Shown here one piece after another: positions 1 to 10,023 of a stretch of 64,000 nt of DNA. The stretch's first letter is position 1, and each line of letters starts with the position of its first letter. Source of the DNA: Mycolicibacter virginiensis (lineage in GTDB: Bacteria; Actinomycetota; Actinomycetes; Mycobacteriales; Mycobacteriaceae). Location: NCBI RefSeq assembly GCF_022374935.2, contig NZ_CP092430.2, positions 2,790,001 to 2,854,000 on the forward strand, read 5' to 3'. The notes beneath the pieces are model-generated. The model had not been told where the DNA came from. It did no database searches and saw nothing but the letters and a program-made list of their open reading frames with translations. The translations under genes and the position numbers were made by a program.

Positions 1-467
1 GTGCTCATGGTGGTAGCGGCCTGGACCCACATCCGCGCGTAGTCGGCCTCATTGATCGCAATCGGAACGGTGTTGACCCCGAAGAAGTTCGTCGCCAGCA
101 GTATCCCGTGAACGGCGTGATTGGCAGCCAGTTCCGCCATCGTCGGCATCGCTGCCAACGCGGTGATGTAGGCACCCGCCACGGCCTCATGCTGGGCGGC
201 CGCTGCGGCACTGTCGGCGCTCGCCTGCGTCAGCCACGCCAGGTAGGGCGCGTTGGCGGCAACATAGGTTTCAGCGCTCGGTCCTTGCCATGCCCCGGCC
301 TGCACCGCTGCCAGCACCTCACTGAGTTCCACCGCCGCCGAGGAGTACTCGGCGCTCAGCGTTTTCCATGTCCCGGCCGCAGCCAATACCGAGCCCGAGC
401 CCGGCCCGCTGGTCAACATTGTTGAATGGACCTCGGGCGACAACGCCATCCATGCCGGCGCGGTCAC
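1..467 (-). CDS. PPE family protein, N-terminal part (cut by window edge)
   Basis: Open reading frame running off the left edge, read without stops from a GTG at 467 ([13 protein letters not shown]...). It has the PPE domain start ([10 protein letters not shown]), the WQGPSAE block at about residue 55 and the GVNTVPIA region near residue 130. At the DNA level it is closely similar to the N-terminal part of the next PPE gene, so the two are a tandem duplication. PPE proteins are cell-surface or secreted partners of PE proteins exported by ESX systems. The start was chosen because the neighbour begins with the same MTAPAWMAL. No PE gene lies immediately upstream; only about 80 bases separate it from the stop of the upstream PPE, so it is probably co-transcribed. 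The C-terminal subtype cannot be seen. Confidence 0.85.
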   Translation of the reverse strand, partial: MTAPAWMALSPEVHSTMLTSGPGSGSVLAAAGTWKTLSAEYSSAAVELSEVLAAVQAGAWQGPSAETYVAANAPYLAWLTQASADSAAAAAQHEAVAGAYITALAAMPTMAELAANHAVHGILLATNFFGVNTVPIAINEADYARMWVQAATTMS

Positions 468-550
468 GCCAGCCACCCCGGTTCAGGTGCATCCAACAAA
501 CTCACGGTCTATCTCCCTATCGACATCGATTGCCTTGCGTTGAGCGACGA

Positions 551-2134
551 TCACTGATCCCGGTGGTGATCCGCCCCATCGCTCGACTGCCCGGTCCAGG
601 TGCTCGGCATCAACGGTTCAATCGGGAGACCACTGAACGAATCACCGGTTAGAGTGGTCAAACCCGCTTCTTGCACAGCGTGTTTGACAGCGCCGCCTCC
701 GAACCCGAGCTGTCCCGCGCTGCCCTGGGAGGCAGTCGGGCTGTCGTCCGGCGATGCCCATTCGGGATCGACATTCATGTCGGCGAACTGGTCGCCGTGA
801 TCGTGCAACTGCGTCCGCCGGCGCCGGCGCTTCCGGGCTTGCCGGCGCGCCGCGGATTCTTCTGCCGCCGAATCCGATGCCGGGCTCTTCGCGCGTGCGC
901 CGGTGCCGGTGCCGGTCCGGTTGGTCGAATCGAAGCCGATCCCAGGACCGCCACCGAATCCGATCATGTAGGGGAATGCGATTCCCGCTCCCGCGACTGC
1001 CGCCGGCGCCGGCGCTGGGGCCCCTGCACCGGCCGAAGCGCTCGCCGGCACCCCGGCCCCAGGGGGTCCTGCGGCGGGCACCGACCCGGCAACGCTCACC
1101 AGATGCGGGTTGGAGACCGTTGCGACCGAGTCAGGAGCCGAAGCGACGTCGGGAACCGAGTCGACCAGGATGGGTGCGCCGGACGGCCACGGCAGGGCTG
1201 CCAGTGCCGCGAAAGCGCTCAGACTCGCCAAGGGCGCGGTCAGGGTGGAGGCTATCGCGGCACCCAGCTCGATGGCGACCAGTGGATGCGCGATCAAGAA
1301 CGTCGAGAGAGTGGCCGGGTTGAGAAGCAGCAGAGCGACTTCCGGGTGAGCGCCCACGTTCGCGATGACGTAGTCGACCTCTTGGATGAGGGTCACGGTG
1401 TTCTTGACCCAATACAGCACAGTCAGTGGGCTGGTGTACGCCGAGTAGGGCAGCCCGTCGATGGTGCCGGCGCCGGGTTCCCAGTTGATCCCCACGGATC
1501 GCAGCACCTGCGCGATGCCTTCCAACAAGGGGTCGGTCCAGGTGTGCGCAGGCCCCCACGGGTCCGCCGGATCCGACGTCTCCGCCGGCGCCGCCGACTT
1601 GAGGATCGTCGGCGCCACGGGGGTCTCCGGGGTTGACGCCGCGGCCGAGCCCGCGACCGCCTCGTAGGTGCTCATCGTGGTGGCGGCCTGGACCCACATC
1701 CGCGCGTAGTCGGCCTCGTTGATCGCAATGGGGACGGTGTTGATTCCGAAGAAGTTCGTCGCCAGCAATACCCCGTGAACCGTGTGATTTGTGGTCAGTT
1801 CAGCCAGTGTGGGCATCGCCGCCAACGCGGCGGTGTAGGCGGTAGCCACGGCCTGATGCTGGGCCGCCACCACGGCACTGTTGGCGCTGGCCTGCGTCAG
1901 CCATGCCAGGTAGGGCGTATTGGCCGCCGCGTACGACTCGGCGCTCGGTCCTTGCCAGGCTCCGGCCGCTACCGCCCCCAGCACCTCGCTGAGTTCCTCG
2001 GCAGCCGATGCGTAGTCGGCACTCAGTGAGCTCCATGTCCCAGCTGCCGCCAACACCGGGCCGGAACCTGGCCCGCTGCTCAACAGTGCTGAATGAAACT
2101 CCGGCGGCAACGCCATCCAGGCTGGCGCGGTCAC
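551..2134 (-). CDS. PPE family protein, PPW subfamily
   Basis: 527 aa with an N-terminal PPE domain of about 180 residues ([31 protein letters not shown]), a hydrophobic Ala/Pro-rich middle, a very basic stretch (RKRRRRR near residue 435), and a C-terminal PPW-type domain recognised by LGFGG and PLMPSTW (the PxxPxxW signature). The GTG start at 2134 overlaps the stop of the PE gene as GTGA, the usual PE-PPE coupling; longer TTG starts upstream are therefore less likely. Known family role: PE-PPE heterodimers secreted by ESX type VII systems. The exact substrate or surface function is not known from the sequence. Confidence 0.92.
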   Translation of the reverse strand: MTAPAWMALPPEFHSALLSSGPGSGPVLAAAGTWSSLSADYASAAEELSEVLGAVAAGAWQGPSAESYAAANTPYLAWLTQASANSAVVAAQHQAVATAYTAALAAMPTLAELTTNHTVHGVLLATNFFGINTVPIAINEADYARMWVQAATTMSTYEAVAGSAAASTPETPVAPTILKSAAPAETSDPADPWGPAHTWTDPLLEGIAQVLRSVGINWEPGAGTIDGLPYSAYTSPLTVLYWVKNTVTLIQEVDYVIANVGAHPEVALLLLNPATLSTFLIAHPLVAIELGAAIASTLTAPLASLSAFAALAALPWPSGAPILVDSVPDVASAPDSVATVSNPHLVSVAGSVPAAGPPGAGVPASASAGAGAPAPAPAAVAGAGIAFPYMIGFGGGPGIGFDSTNRTGTGTGARAKSPASDSAAEESAARRQARKRRRRRTQLHDHGDQFADMNVDPEWASPDDSPTASQGSAGQLGFGGGAVKHAVQEAGLTTLTGDSFSGLPIEPLMPSTWTGQSSDGADHHRDQ

Positions 2135-2442
2135 GCAAGCCGCCAATTCGGATACACCGACGCCGCGGCGGCATCGCCCGAGGCGTAGTTGACGCCGGCC
2201 TCACCCACTCCGATCCCCGATCGGCCGAGTTCGGCTGTGCCCTGGGCCGCTACCGCTTCATGCCGGCCGCCGAAGAGGCTGAGCGTGGCCGCACTCTGCA
2301 CCGATACCAAGTCAGCCGCGGGAGGAACCACCGCCGTGATCACCGGCGCCGCACTGGCGTGTGCTGCGGCAAGCCTGGCTGTCAGCGCTTCCACGCGTGC
2401 GCAGGCAGCGGCCAGTCCTTCAGGGACGACATGTAGCGGCAT
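2131..2442 (-). CDS. PE family protein
   Basis: 103 aa, entirely a PE domain: [13 protein letters not shown] at the start, then [12 protein letters not shown] and a C-terminal [12 protein letters not shown] with the YxxxD/E export motif (YASGD, near residue 87). The ATG at 2442 was chosen over upstream codons because AAGGAG lies about 8 bases before it and because PE domains start MxxxVVPEGL. The stop overlaps the PPE start, so PE and PPE should be made in equal amounts and pair. No PGRS extension is present. Confidence 0.92.
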   Translation of the reverse strand: MPLHVVPEGLAAACARVEALTARLAAAHASAAPVITAVVPPAADLVSVQSAATLSLFGGRHEAVAAQGTAELGRSGIGVGEAGVNYASGDAAAASVYPNWRLA

Positions 2443-3698
2443 GACCAATCTCCTTCCGTACTGGGGCGAATCGATAACGACTTCCTGGTGGGTACTCATA
2501 CGACCACCACGACCCACAGGTGTCGACCACCGAACAGGGCGACGCTGCGCCACAGCAAGCGAAGTCGGAGCCGCGACGCATGCCCGTACCAAGTTGAAAC
2601 ACATTGCCCGTCAACGTATTTCGTAATTCAAAGAGGTCATGTTAATCCCCAGCAGGGACTTACGCTGAGTTTGAATCAGCAGGTGCCGAAAGGCGCACCG
2701 GCACTTGACCATCGGATGATCCTGGCGCGCCTGGACGCACATCCGTCACGGAAGGGCAGCTCTTACGGAGCCGGTAGCCAGAACGCCAAGACAGACGCGG
2801 CAGTGACTTTCGTTGTTCTACACCGGTTTACCGTCTACACAACCGTTGATGAGCGTATGCCGAGAGGTACGCGTGATTCGCTTTGAAAGCGGGATGGACT
2901 CGGGAACATGCGGTTTCGAGTCGAGGAGCTGCGCGACGGCGGAAAGCCGCGCGCGAGCAAAGGCTCCGGCCGCCGTGGTCGTCAGACGATCCGGAGAGAG
3001 GCCGCGGCTGTCGACGGCGAACGTAGGTACCGCGACAGGCGGTCGAAAGTTGAGAAGCCGTCAGGGTACGGCGTACCGACCGTGACGATATTGGCGTGGG
3101 TGCCCACTTGGGTCACCGAACGTGTAACCCGTCCCGTGGTGTCACAGGTAGCAGCGGCGACATCGCCCCTGCCGGTTCAGCTGACGATCCCGCGATTCCT
3201 GGCAGCCCGGCACGACTCGGCCGGCGGCCTGCGTCGGAGCGGCCATCAGGACCTCCATGAATTGGCGGGTCAGTGCGCCGAGCACGCCGCGACGCGCGCC
3301 CGCTGGTCAAGCGACTACACCGATGTAGTGCGGCTAGCGTAGCTAGCTGGCGGCCGGCCCAGAACAGAGCTGCAGCGGCGGGTCATCCTCCTCGACGGTT
3401 TGCCGGTCGGGCAGCTACCGGAGCGACTGCCCATCGCAGCAATCCGGTGTAGTACGTCCAACGTAGCTATGTCGAGGAACGCACCGGCCGTGTTGCTAGC
3501 ACCAATGCGGTAGCGCTGCAGTTGAATTGACGGTTCTTCGAGCCGTTCCTGCGCCCGGCAACGGGGATCGAAGACCTATCGTGCCCATATTTACGGCAAG
3601 CCGCAATGGCGAGATCACGCTACTGCCGAAAGCCGGCGCAACTGACGTGTACCGGATTGCATTCCCGCTGAGCTAAACCAGCCCCCTGCCGGGATCGC
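2443..3698. other. Long intergenic stretch without a convincing gene
   Basis: About 1.25 kb between the PE promoter region and the end of yebC. Open frames up to about 145 codons exist (for example plus-strand 2908-3342) but show no recognisable domain, no good ribosome site and atypical composition. Two related short blocks about 120 bases apart (around 3324-3351 and 3447-3471) share TGTAGT-n-CG followed by CGTAGCTA. The first part should hold the PE promoter. Confidence 0.5.
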
Positions 3699-4454
3699 TT
3701 ATTCCTCTTCGAGGGCTGCCAGTACTTCGTCGGACAGATCGACGTTGGTCCACACGTTCTGCACGTCGTCGTTGTCCTCAAGGGCGTCAACCAACTTCAA
3801 CACCTTGCGGGCACCCTCGACATCGACCGGAACACTCACCGACGCCTGAAAACTGGCCTCCGCGGAGTCATAATCGATCCCAGCCTCCACCAACGCACTA
3901 CGCACCGCCACCAGATCCCCCGGCTCCGAGATCACCTCGAAGCTCTCCCCCAAATCATTGACATCCTCAGCACCGGCATCCAACACCGCCGCCAACACGT
4001 CATCCTCAGTCAACCCATTCTTGTCCAAGGTGACCGTCCCCTTGCGACTGAACAGATACGCCACCGAACCCGGATCAGCCATCTGACCACCGTTACGCGT
4101 CATCGCCACCCGCACCTCACTAGCCGCACGATTGCGATTGTCGGTCAAACACTCGATCAACACCGCCACCCCATTGGGCCCATAACCCTCATAGGTGATC
4201 GTCTGGTAATCCGCCCCACCAGCTTCCTCACCAGCACCACGCTTACGCGCCCGCTCAATATTGTCGTTAGGCACCGAGTTCTTCTTCGCCTTCTGAATGG
4301 CGTCATACAACGTCGGATTACCCGACGGATCCCCACCACCAACCCGCGCCGCAACCTCAATATTCTTGATCAACCGCGCAAAATTCTTGCCACGACGAGC
4401 GTCAATGACAGCCTTCTTGTGCTTCGTGGTAGCCCACTTGGAATGGCCGCTCAT
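3699..4454 (-). CDS. yebC: YebC/TACO1 family probable transcriptional/translation factor
   Basis: 251 aa, the usual length of the family. The start [14 protein letters not shown] is the family signature; [15 protein letters not shown] and NDNIERA follow, and the acidic C-terminus is typical. YebC proteins are annotated as DNA-binding regulators, and relatives act in translation (TACO1/YebC family, ribosome stalling at proline stretches). In M. tuberculosis the orthologue (Rv2603c) sits beside pdxT, as here, though an ABC1 kinase gene now lies between them. The ATG start is conserved. Confidence 0.95.
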   Translation of the reverse strand: MSGHSKWATTKHKKAVIDARRGKNFARLIKNIEVAARVGGGDPSGNPTLYDAIQKAKKNSVPNDNIERARKRGAGEEAGGADYQTITYEGYGPNGVAVLIECLTDNRNRAASEVRVAMTRNGGQMADPGSVAYLFSRKGTVTLDKNGLTEDDVLAAVLDAGAEDVNDLGESFEVISEPGDLVAVRSALVEAGIDYDSAEASFQASVSVPVDVEGARKVLKLVDALEDNDDVQNVWTNVDLSDEVLAALEEE

Positions 4455-4505
4455 CGGTTGCCCACCTCACTGTTGCGTCAAAACTTTGCGCGACGAGTCT
4501 ACGTG

Positions 4506-5867
4506 TCAGTCCTGGTCGCGTGCCGGGGGCTGCTCGGGCGGGAAGAATCCCGGCGCCCATCGCTCGATCAGCGCGGCGTAGTCGACGTGCGCGTCCAGCT
4601 GCACCGCGACGCCCAGCAGACCGCCCAGCGTGCGCAACAACATGACGTAACCAGCGGGAATGGTCAGCCGGCGAGCCATCTTGAATCGGTCGGCGAAGCC
4701 TTCCGCCATCGGATCGGTGGTGACCAACGCAGACTTCTGGAACCACTTACGGGTGAAGTGGAACTCCCCCGAGCGCAGCGGGTCGATGTAGGGCCACAGC
4801 GGCTGGATGTACTCCACCAGCTGCTCGGCGCTCAGGTCATAGTCGGCCGGCATGAACCCGAGTTGCTTGAGCAGCCGGATCGCCTCGTCCCACTGCTCGT
4901 CCCGAGCCCAGCACAGCAGTTCGGCGAATCCCGGCGGGATGCCCTCGGGATGTTCGGCCACCGCGCCGAAGTCGATGACGCCCAGCCGACCGTCGGGCAG
5001 CATCATGAAGTTGCCCGGATGCGGGTCGGCATGCACCAGCCCGACCCGCGCCGGCGAGCTCAAGGTGAACTCCAGCAGCAGCGCGCACGCGGAGTCTCGC
5101 TCCTCCTTGGTGCCACTGTTGATGATCGCCGACAGTCGCCGGCCTTCGATCCACTCCGAGACGATGACTTTCGGCGCGCTGGCGATCACCGCCGGAACGA
5201 AGAACTTCGGGTCATCGGCATAGGCCTTGGCGAAGGCCCGCTGATTGTCGGCCTCCTGGCGGTATTCGAGTTCGGCTTCCAGGGTGTCGTTGATCTCCGT
5301 GACCAGCCGGTCCACGTCAGCGCCGGGAACGACCTGCTTGGCGACCCAGTTGAACCGCTGAATCAGCTTGAGGTCGGCGCGCAGCGCCTCGTCGGCGCCG
5401 GGATATTGGATCTTGACGGCGACCTCGCGGCCGTCCTTCCAGACCGCCCGGTGGACCTGCCCGATGCTCGCCGAGGCAGCGGGGGTGTCGTCGAAGGACG
5501 CGAAACGCTCGCGCCATTTGGTGCCAAGCTGGGCGTCGAGCACCCGGTGCACCTTGGCGGCAGGCAGGGGCGGGGCCTCGCTTTGGAGCTTGACCAACGC
5601 TTCGCGGAACGGCTCGGCGAACTGTGGAGGAATCGCGGCCTCCATCACCGACAGCGCCTGGCCAACCTTCATGGCGCCGCCCTTGAGCTCGCCGAGCACC
5701 TTGAACATCTCGTCGGCGGCCTTCTCCAGGAGCTCGGCGTTGACCTCGTCTTTGGTCTTGCCGGTCATCCGCTTACCCACACCGAGCGCTGCGCGGCCTG
5801 CAACTCCGGCCGGGAGGCTCGCCAGTTTTACTGCGCGACGAAATCCGCCCCGCGCGAGATCTGCCAT
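4506..5867 (-). CDS. ABC1/AarF (UbiB-like) atypical kinase
   Basis: 453 aa. Atypical kinase fold of the ABC1/ADCK/UbiB family: KVGQ (KxGQ motif) near residue 67, an Ala-rich nucleotide loop AASASIGQVH near 130, the lysine in VAVKIQYPG near 150, ADPHPGNF as catalytic loop near 275, and VIDFGA as the DFG motif near 292. Family members bind ATP or ADP and support lipid or quinone metabolism; the substrate in mycobacteria, which use menaquinone, is uncertain. It stands 51 bases from yebC and 76 from pdxT on the same strand, so it may be read through. It is an insertion relative to the M. tuberculosis order I remember. Confidence 0.9.
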   Translation of the reverse strand: MADLARGGFRRAVKLASLPAGVAGRAALGVGKRMTGKTKDEVNAELLEKAADEMFKVLGELKGGAMKVGQALSVMEAAIPPQFAEPFREALVKLQSEAPPLPAAKVHRVLDAQLGTKWRERFASFDDTPAASASIGQVHRAVWKDGREVAVKIQYPGADEALRADLKLIQRFNWVAKQVVPGADVDRLVTEINDTLEAELEYRQEADNQRAFAKAYADDPKFFVPAVIASAPKVIVSEWIEGRRLSAIINSGTKEERDSACALLLEFTLSSPARVGLVHADPHPGNFMMLPDGRLGVIDFGAVAEHPEGIPPGFAELLCWARDEQWDEAIRLLKQLGFMPADYDLSAEQLVEYIQPLWPYIDPLRSGEFHFTRKWFQKSALVTTDPMAEGFADRFKMARRLTIPAGYVMLLRTLGGLLGVAVQLDAHVDYAALIERWAPGFFPPEQPPARDQD

Positions 5868-5943
5868 GCGGACATCATGCCTGGCCGGTCTCCGCGGCGG
5901 TGTTCCCGGTCACCCAATTGGCGGTCAGCGACCGGTGCGACGG

Positions 5944-6540
5944 TCAGGCCCGCCCCGCGACGATGTCGACGAAGAGCCGGTGAATACGGCGGTCGCCGGT
6001 CACCTCCGGGTGAAACGAGGTGGCCAGCACGCAACCTTGCCGCACCGCAACAGGATGACCCGCCGCCTCGGCCAGCACCGCAACGCCCGGGCCGATCCGC
6101 TCGACCCAGGGTGCTCGGATGAACACCGCGTGTACCGGTTCGTCCAAGCCGTCGAAATCGACGTCACCCTCGAAAGAGTCGACCTGACGGCCGAAAGCGT
6201 TGCGCCGCACCGCCATATCGATACCGGACAAGGGAATTGCGGCACGCCCCTGCGCGCCGGCATCGAGGATCTCGCTGGCCAGCAGAATCATTCCCGCGCA
6301 GGAACCGTACGCCGGCATCCCGTCGGCCAGCCGCGCTCGCAGCGGATCCGCCAGCTCCAGCTCGCGCAGCAGATGACTGATCGTGGTCGACTCGCCGCCG
6401 GGAATCAGCAGCGCGTCGACCGCATCCAGCTCGGAGCGGCGGCGTACCGGCACCGGATCGGCACCGACAGCGCTCAGGGCGGCAAGGTGCTCACGGACGT
6501 CGCCCTGCAAGGCGAGGACGCCGATGTGCGCGCCGTTCAC
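5944..6540 (-). CDS. pdxT: Pyridoxal 5'-phosphate synthase glutaminase subunit PdxT
   Basis: 198 aa class-I-type glutamine amidotransferase that hydrolyses glutamine and passes ammonia to PdxS. The starting block [10 protein letters not shown], the PGGEST oxyanion region, the nucleophile Cys81 in GSCAGM, and the His177/Glu179 pair in SFHPE are all visible. Its ATG overlaps the end of the thioesterase gene by four bases (ATGA, 6537-6540), so pdxS-tesB-pdxT forms one leftward transcript. Length and motifs are complete. Confidence 0.96.
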   Translation of the reverse strand: MNGAHIGVLALQGDVREHLAALSAVGADPVPVRRRSELDAVDALLIPGGESTTISHLLRELELADPLRARLADGMPAYGSCAGMILLASEILDAGAQGRAAIPLSGIDMAVRRNAFGRQVDSFEGDVDFDGLDEPVHAVFIRAPWVERIGPGVAVLAEAAGHPVAVRQGCVLATSFHPEVTGDRRIHRLFVDIVAGRA

Positions 6541-7382
6541 CGGTCGGTCGGCTGATATCCCGACGGATAGCGGGTCAGCCCCTCCTGCATGACGGCCGCC
6601 ACCATGTCTCCAGATCGGTTGTAGATCTTGCCCTGGGTCAGCGCCCGGCCGGCACCCGCCGACGGCGACGACTGGTCATAGAGCAGCCATTCGTCGGCCC
6701 GAAACGGGCGCATGAACCACATCGCGTGGTCGAGCGACGCCACCTGCAAGACGTCCCGCTCACCTGGGTGGATCGCCCAGGAGGTGCCCAGCAGGGTCAG
6801 GTCGCTCATGTAGGCCAGCGCGCAGATGTGCAGCACCGGATCGTCGGGCAGCCGGTCGCGATGGCGGAACCAGACCTGCTGCTCGGCAACCTTGCCCGGC
6901 ATGTGCGGCAGCTGTTCACGCGGCACCCGGCGCAGATCCCACTCGGCGAACGCCTTGAATCCCTCGTCGTCGAAGGCCTTCATCGCGGCGATGTCGGGCA
7001 GGTCTTTCGGGTCGGGTGCGTCGGGCATCACATCTTGGTGCTCGATGCCCTGCTGTTCGGTCTGGAACGACGCCGACATGTTGAAGATGGTTTCGCCGTG
7101 CTGGATGGCGTTGACACGCCGCGTACAGAACGAACCACCGTCGCGGACCCGCTCCACGGTGAACACCGTGGGCGCCTTGGCATCTCCGGGACGCAGAAAG
7201 TATCCGTGCAGCGAGTGGACCCGGTAGCGCGGCTCCACGGTACGCACCGCGGACACCAATGCCTGGCCGGCGACGTGTCCGCCGAAGGTGCGCTGGTTGT
7301 CCGCAGAGAGCGGGCTGAACACACTCCCGCGGTAGATGTTGACCTCGAGTTGTTCCAGATCGAGGATCTCTTCGATCGCCAC
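6537..7382 (-). CDS. tesB: Acyl-CoA thioesterase II (TesB family)
   Basis: 281 aa with the double hotdog fold of TesB enzymes: LEVNIYRG near the start, [15 protein letters not shown] near residue 30, [15 protein letters not shown] near 55, and a C-terminal half with [20 protein letters not shown] and [12 protein letters not shown]. It hydrolyses acyl-CoA to free fatty acid and CoA in the cytosol. It lies between pdxS and pdxT exactly as tesB2 (Rv2605c) does in M. tuberculosis. The start is GTG at 7382. Confidence 0.94.
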   Translation of the reverse strand: MAIEEILDLEQLEVNIYRGSVFSPLSADNQRTFGGHVAGQALVSAVRTVEPRYRVHSLHGYFLRPGDAKAPTVFTVERVRDGGSFCTRRVNAIQHGETIFNMSASFQTEQQGIEHQDVMPDAPDPKDLPDIAAMKAFDDEGFKAFAEWDLRRVPREQLPHMPGKVAEQQVWFRHRDRLPDDPVLHICALAYMSDLTLLGTSWAIHPGERDVLQVASLDHAMWFMRPFRADEWLLYDQSSPSAGAGRALTQGKIYNRSGDMVAAVMQEGLTRYPSGYQPTDR

Positions 7383-7424
7383 CCTACGACCGGCTGCTCT
7401 TCGCGCGAGCGCTCATCGCCGTTG

Positions 7425-8342
7425 TCACCAGCCGCGTTCGGCAAGCCGGTGCGGTTGCGCGATGTCCTCCACGTTGATGCCGACCATCGCTTCGCCCAGC
7501 CCGCGCGATACCCGGGCCAACACGTCGGGGTCGTCGTAGAAGGTGGTGGCCTTGACGATGGCCGCTGCACGCGCGGCGGGGTCACCGGACTTGAAGATAC
7601 CGGAGCCGACGAACACGCCTTCCGCGCCGAGCTGCATCATCATCGCGGCGTCCGCCGGGGTGGCGATGCCGCCCGCGGTGAACAGCGTCACCGGCAGCTT
7701 CCCGGCCCTGGCCACCTCTGCAACCAGCTCGTAAGGCGCCTGCAGTTCCTTTGCGGCGACGAACAATTCGTCTTCCGATAGCGACGTGAGCCGGCGAATC
7801 TCGCCGCCGATGGACCGCATGTGGGTGGTGGCGTTGGAGACGTCACCGGTGCCGGCCTCACCCTTGGAGCGAATCATGGCCGCACCCTCGGTGATCCGGC
7901 GCAGTGCCTCGCCCAGGTTGGTCGCCCCGCACACGAACGGCACGGTGTATTGCCACTTGTCGATGTGGTGGGTGTAGTCAGCCGGGGTCAGCACCTCGGA
8001 CTCGTCGATGTAGTCCACCCCGAGGCTCTGCAGAATCTGCGCCTCGACGAAGTGCCCGATTCGTACTTTGGCCATCACCGGGATGGTGACCGCGGCGATG
8101 ATGCCCTCGATCATGTCCGGGTCGCTCATCCGCGAAACCCCGCCCTGGGCACGGATGTCGGCGGGCACCCGCTCCAGTGCCATCACCGCGACGGCGCCGG
8201 CGGCCTCAGCGATGCGGGCCTGGTCGGGGGTGACGACGTCCATGATGACGCCGCCCTTGAGCATCTCGGCCATGCCGCGCTTTACTCGCGCAGTACCCGT
8301 TTGTCCGTCGGGTGCCGATCCGTTCTGCGCCGCGCTGTCCAC
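7425..8342 (-). CDS. pdxS: Pyridoxal 5'-phosphate synthase lyase subunit PdxS
   Basis: 305 aa (beta/alpha)8 barrel that makes pyridoxal 5'-phosphate from ribose 5-phosphate, glyceraldehyde 3-phosphate and ammonia supplied by PdxT. The phosphate and active-site segments [42 protein letters not shown] (lysine of the intermediate) and [14 protein letters not shown] are intact. The first gene of a pdxS-tesB-pdxT unit; 42 bases separate it from tesB. The start is GTG at 8342; a variable, polar N-terminal tail of about 20 residues is normal for actinobacteria. Confidence 0.96.
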   Translation of the reverse strand: MDSAAQNGSAPDGQTGTARVKRGMAEMLKGGVIMDVVTPDQARIAEAAGAVAVMALERVPADIRAQGGVSRMSDPDMIEGIIAAVTIPVMAKVRIGHFVEAQILQSLGVDYIDESEVLTPADYTHHIDKWQYTVPFVCGATNLGEALRRITEGAAMIRSKGEAGTGDVSNATTHMRSIGGEIRRLTSLSEDELFVAAKELQAPYELVAEVARAGKLPVTLFTAGGIATPADAAMMMQLGAEGVFVGSGIFKSGDPAARAAAIVKATTFYDDPDVLARVSRGLGEAMVGINVEDIAQPHRLAERGW

Positions 8343-8420
8343 TGAATGCTTCTCCTTGCTGGCCTGCGATACCCGCTCAGTGTAGTGGGCCGACGTCAGC
8401 CGTTTTCCCGCTCATTACCG

Positions 8421-9077
8421 CTACACCGTGAACACCGGCCCCGCCGGCGGCGGATCGGCGAGCAGCGCGGGCAATACGAACACCCGCACATACCGGCGGA
8501 CCTGGTCGGCATCCTGAACACCGGGGATGAGATCCAGCAACAGGCCGAGTGCGGTCGAGAGCACGAACCGGGCCGCGTCGCGCGAGCGCAGACCGGGCCG
8601 CAGCCGCGCGGCGGCTTGGCGGAATCCCAGCTCGTAGAGCCCGGCTAGCAATTCGCCCAGCGTCGCCGACCGCGCGATCAACGCGGCGACATTGCCCTCG
8701 TCGGTGTGCTCGGAAATAACCCGGAGCAGTGGATCCTGGCCGACTTCGGTGGCCACGATGACCAGGGACTCTGTCACCAGCGTGCCGGGGTCCGTCGCTG
8801 GGTGCAGCCGGGCAGTGATCTCGGCGATCTTGCGTCCGGCCACCCGCACCACCAATGCGTCCAGCAGTTCATCACGGGTGGCGAAGTGGCGGTAGATCAC
8901 CGCGCGGGTGTAGCCGGCTTCCCGTGCGATCACCTGCATCGTCGAAGCGCGGTAGCCGCGACGGGCGAAGGAGCGCTCTGCGGCGTCCAGCAGCAGCTCT
9001 CGGGCGTGCTCGGGAGGGTTGCCACCGCCGGGCGGTCGACCCCGCCGACGCACTGTCACGTCTCGCCCGATCGTCAT
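8421..9077 (-). CDS. TetR family transcriptional regulator
   Basis: 218 aa. The N-terminal helix-turn-helix is clear: LLDAAERSFARRGYRAST, then TMQVIAREAGYTRAVIYRHF (about residues 28-66). The C-terminal ligand domain is unremarkable. It faces the CoQ4-like gene at 9155 across 77 bases, and an imperfect palindrome lies right at its own start codon, so it probably represses itself and the divergent gene. The ligand is unknown. Confidence 0.9.
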   Translation of the reverse strand: MTIGRDVTVRRRGRPPGGGNPPEHARELLLDAAERSFARRGYRASTMQVIAREAGYTRAVIYRHFATRDELLDALVVRVAGRKIAEITARLHPATDPGTLVTESLVIVATEVGQDPLLRVISEHTDEGNVAALIARSATLGELLAGLYELGFRQAAARLRPGLRSRDAARFVLSTALGLLLDLIPGVQDADQVRRYVRVFVLPALLADPPPAGPVFTV

Positions 9078-9078
9078 A

Positions 9079-9106
9079 TATGGACATTCCTACGCATATG
9101 TCTATT
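9079..9106. promoter_or_regulatory. Probable TetR operator between TetR and CoQ4-like genes
   Basis: Inverted repeat GACAT (9083-9087) / ATGTC (9098-9102), with weaker symmetry extending outwards (ATATGGACAT against ATGTCTATTAT). It is an AT-rich island in GC-rich DNA and covers the region just before the TetR start codon, as expected for an autoregulated divergent TetR pair. Confidence 0.55.
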
Positions 9107-9154
9107 ATTAACCTCACTGCATCCCCCGCGCGTTTCCGACGAAAGGCTCGTCGC

Positions 9155-9937
9155 ATGACGGCAACGGTTATCGGCGTTCCCGAGCAACGAGACTGGCGGG
9201 CCGTGTTCGGCTCCTGGCGTCTGCTGGCCAATCCGGGCCGCAACGGCGGAGCCGCGTTCGACCTGATCGTCGGGCTGGCAGCTCCGATCCTGGCCCGCAG
9301 CTATCACCAGCTACGGTCCCATCCCAACGGCCGGCGCCTGTTCGCCGAGAAGCCGGATCTGTTGGCGCTGCTGGGCGACGACGACTATCTGGCCTCGTTG
9401 CCGGCGGGCACGCTCGGCCACGCCTACCGGTCGTTTCTGCGCACCAATCGCTTGGATGCCGGGGTGTTCGACGTGGACACCGTGATCCGGCCGATCGCCG
9501 AGCGTCGCGGCTGGGACGACGACTTCTTCTACATGATGCGACGCGGCACCGCCCTGCACGACATGTTCCACACCCTGGGCGGCTATGGCCCGGACATGGG
9601 CGGAGAGTTCGGCAATCTGGGTTTTCACTGCGGCCAGATGGAGCCGTCCGGAGCCCTGAAGACGCTGACGCTTGGGCTGCTCGGACCCATCATCCCGGCC
9701 TCGCCGCGGCGCAAGATCCGGTACTTCCGTGAGGCGGTCCGACGCGGCCAGCGCGCCGACAATCTGATGGCAGCCCCCTACGAGGAGTTGCTGGACCAGC
9801 CGATCACCGAGGTGCGGGAAGCGTTGGGCGTCATGCCGACACGCAGCGCGCACCCGGGCGGCCACATGTTCATCGGCTGGATGCCGCCGGGCATGAAACC
9901 GCCGACCCGCTGGGATTACGACGCAGAGATTCCTTGA
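9155..9937 (+). CDS. CoQ4-like (ubiquinone biosynthesis protein family)
   Basis: 260 aa from the ATG at 9155, which has GAAAGG upstream; the longer open frame overlaps the TetR gene and is not used. The zinc-site signature HDxxHx11E of the Coq4 family is complete: HDMFH followed 11 residues later by the Glu of GGEFG (about residues 134-150). Coq4 in eukaryotes acts on ubiquinone precursors; mycobacteria make menaquinone, so the bacterial role is open. Divergent from the TetR gene, whose probable operator precedes it. Confidence 0.85.
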   Translation: MTATVIGVPEQRDWRAVFGSWRLLANPGRNGGAAFDLIVGLAAPILARSYHQLRSHPNGRRLFAEKPDLLALLGDDDYLASLPAGTLGHAYRSFLRTNRLDAGVFDVDTVIRPIAERRGWDDDFFYMMRRGTALHDMFHTLGGYGPDMGGEFGNLGFHCGQMEPSGALKTLTLGLLGPIIPASPRRKIRYFREAVRRGQRADNLMAAPYEELLDQPITEVREALGVMPTRSAHPGGHMFIGWMPPGMKPPTRWDYDAEIP

Positions 9938-9953
9938 GCGAGACTCCTTGAGC

Positions 9954-10013
9954 GCGAGCAGACGCGAAAGCGCCCAAAAACACGCAAATTAAGGGACTTT
10001 CACGTCTGCTCGC
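9954..10013. terminator. Long imperfect inverted repeat between converging genes
   Basis: The arm GCGAGCAGACGCGAAAG (9954-9970) pairs with CTTTCACGTCTGCTCGC (9997-10013) with a single mismatch and a 26-base AT-rich loop. It lies between the ends of the CoQ4-like gene and the alcohol dehydrogenase gene, so it may terminate both. It resembles a GCGAGCAGACG element I recall from mycobacterial intergenic regions. Confidence 0.6.
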
Positions 10014-10023
10014 CGGGGAGTAG

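Noticed and set aside
1..467. First PPE gene as a pseudogene
   Set aside because: The frame is open to the window edge with intact motifs; it is only truncated by the window.
2908..3342. 144-codon plus-strand open frame
   Set aside because: No ribosome site, no recognised domain and Arg-rich composition typical of a chance frame in GC-rich DNA.
3640..3690. tRNA-like string on the minus strand (GGGGCTGGTTTAGCTCAGC)
   Set aside because: Resembles a tRNA 5' end, but no anticodon stem, T arm or matching 3' acceptor strand follows.
8343..8420. Riboswitch or PLP-dependent regulator site upstream of pdxS
   Set aside because: The region is short and shows no structured leader or matching operator.
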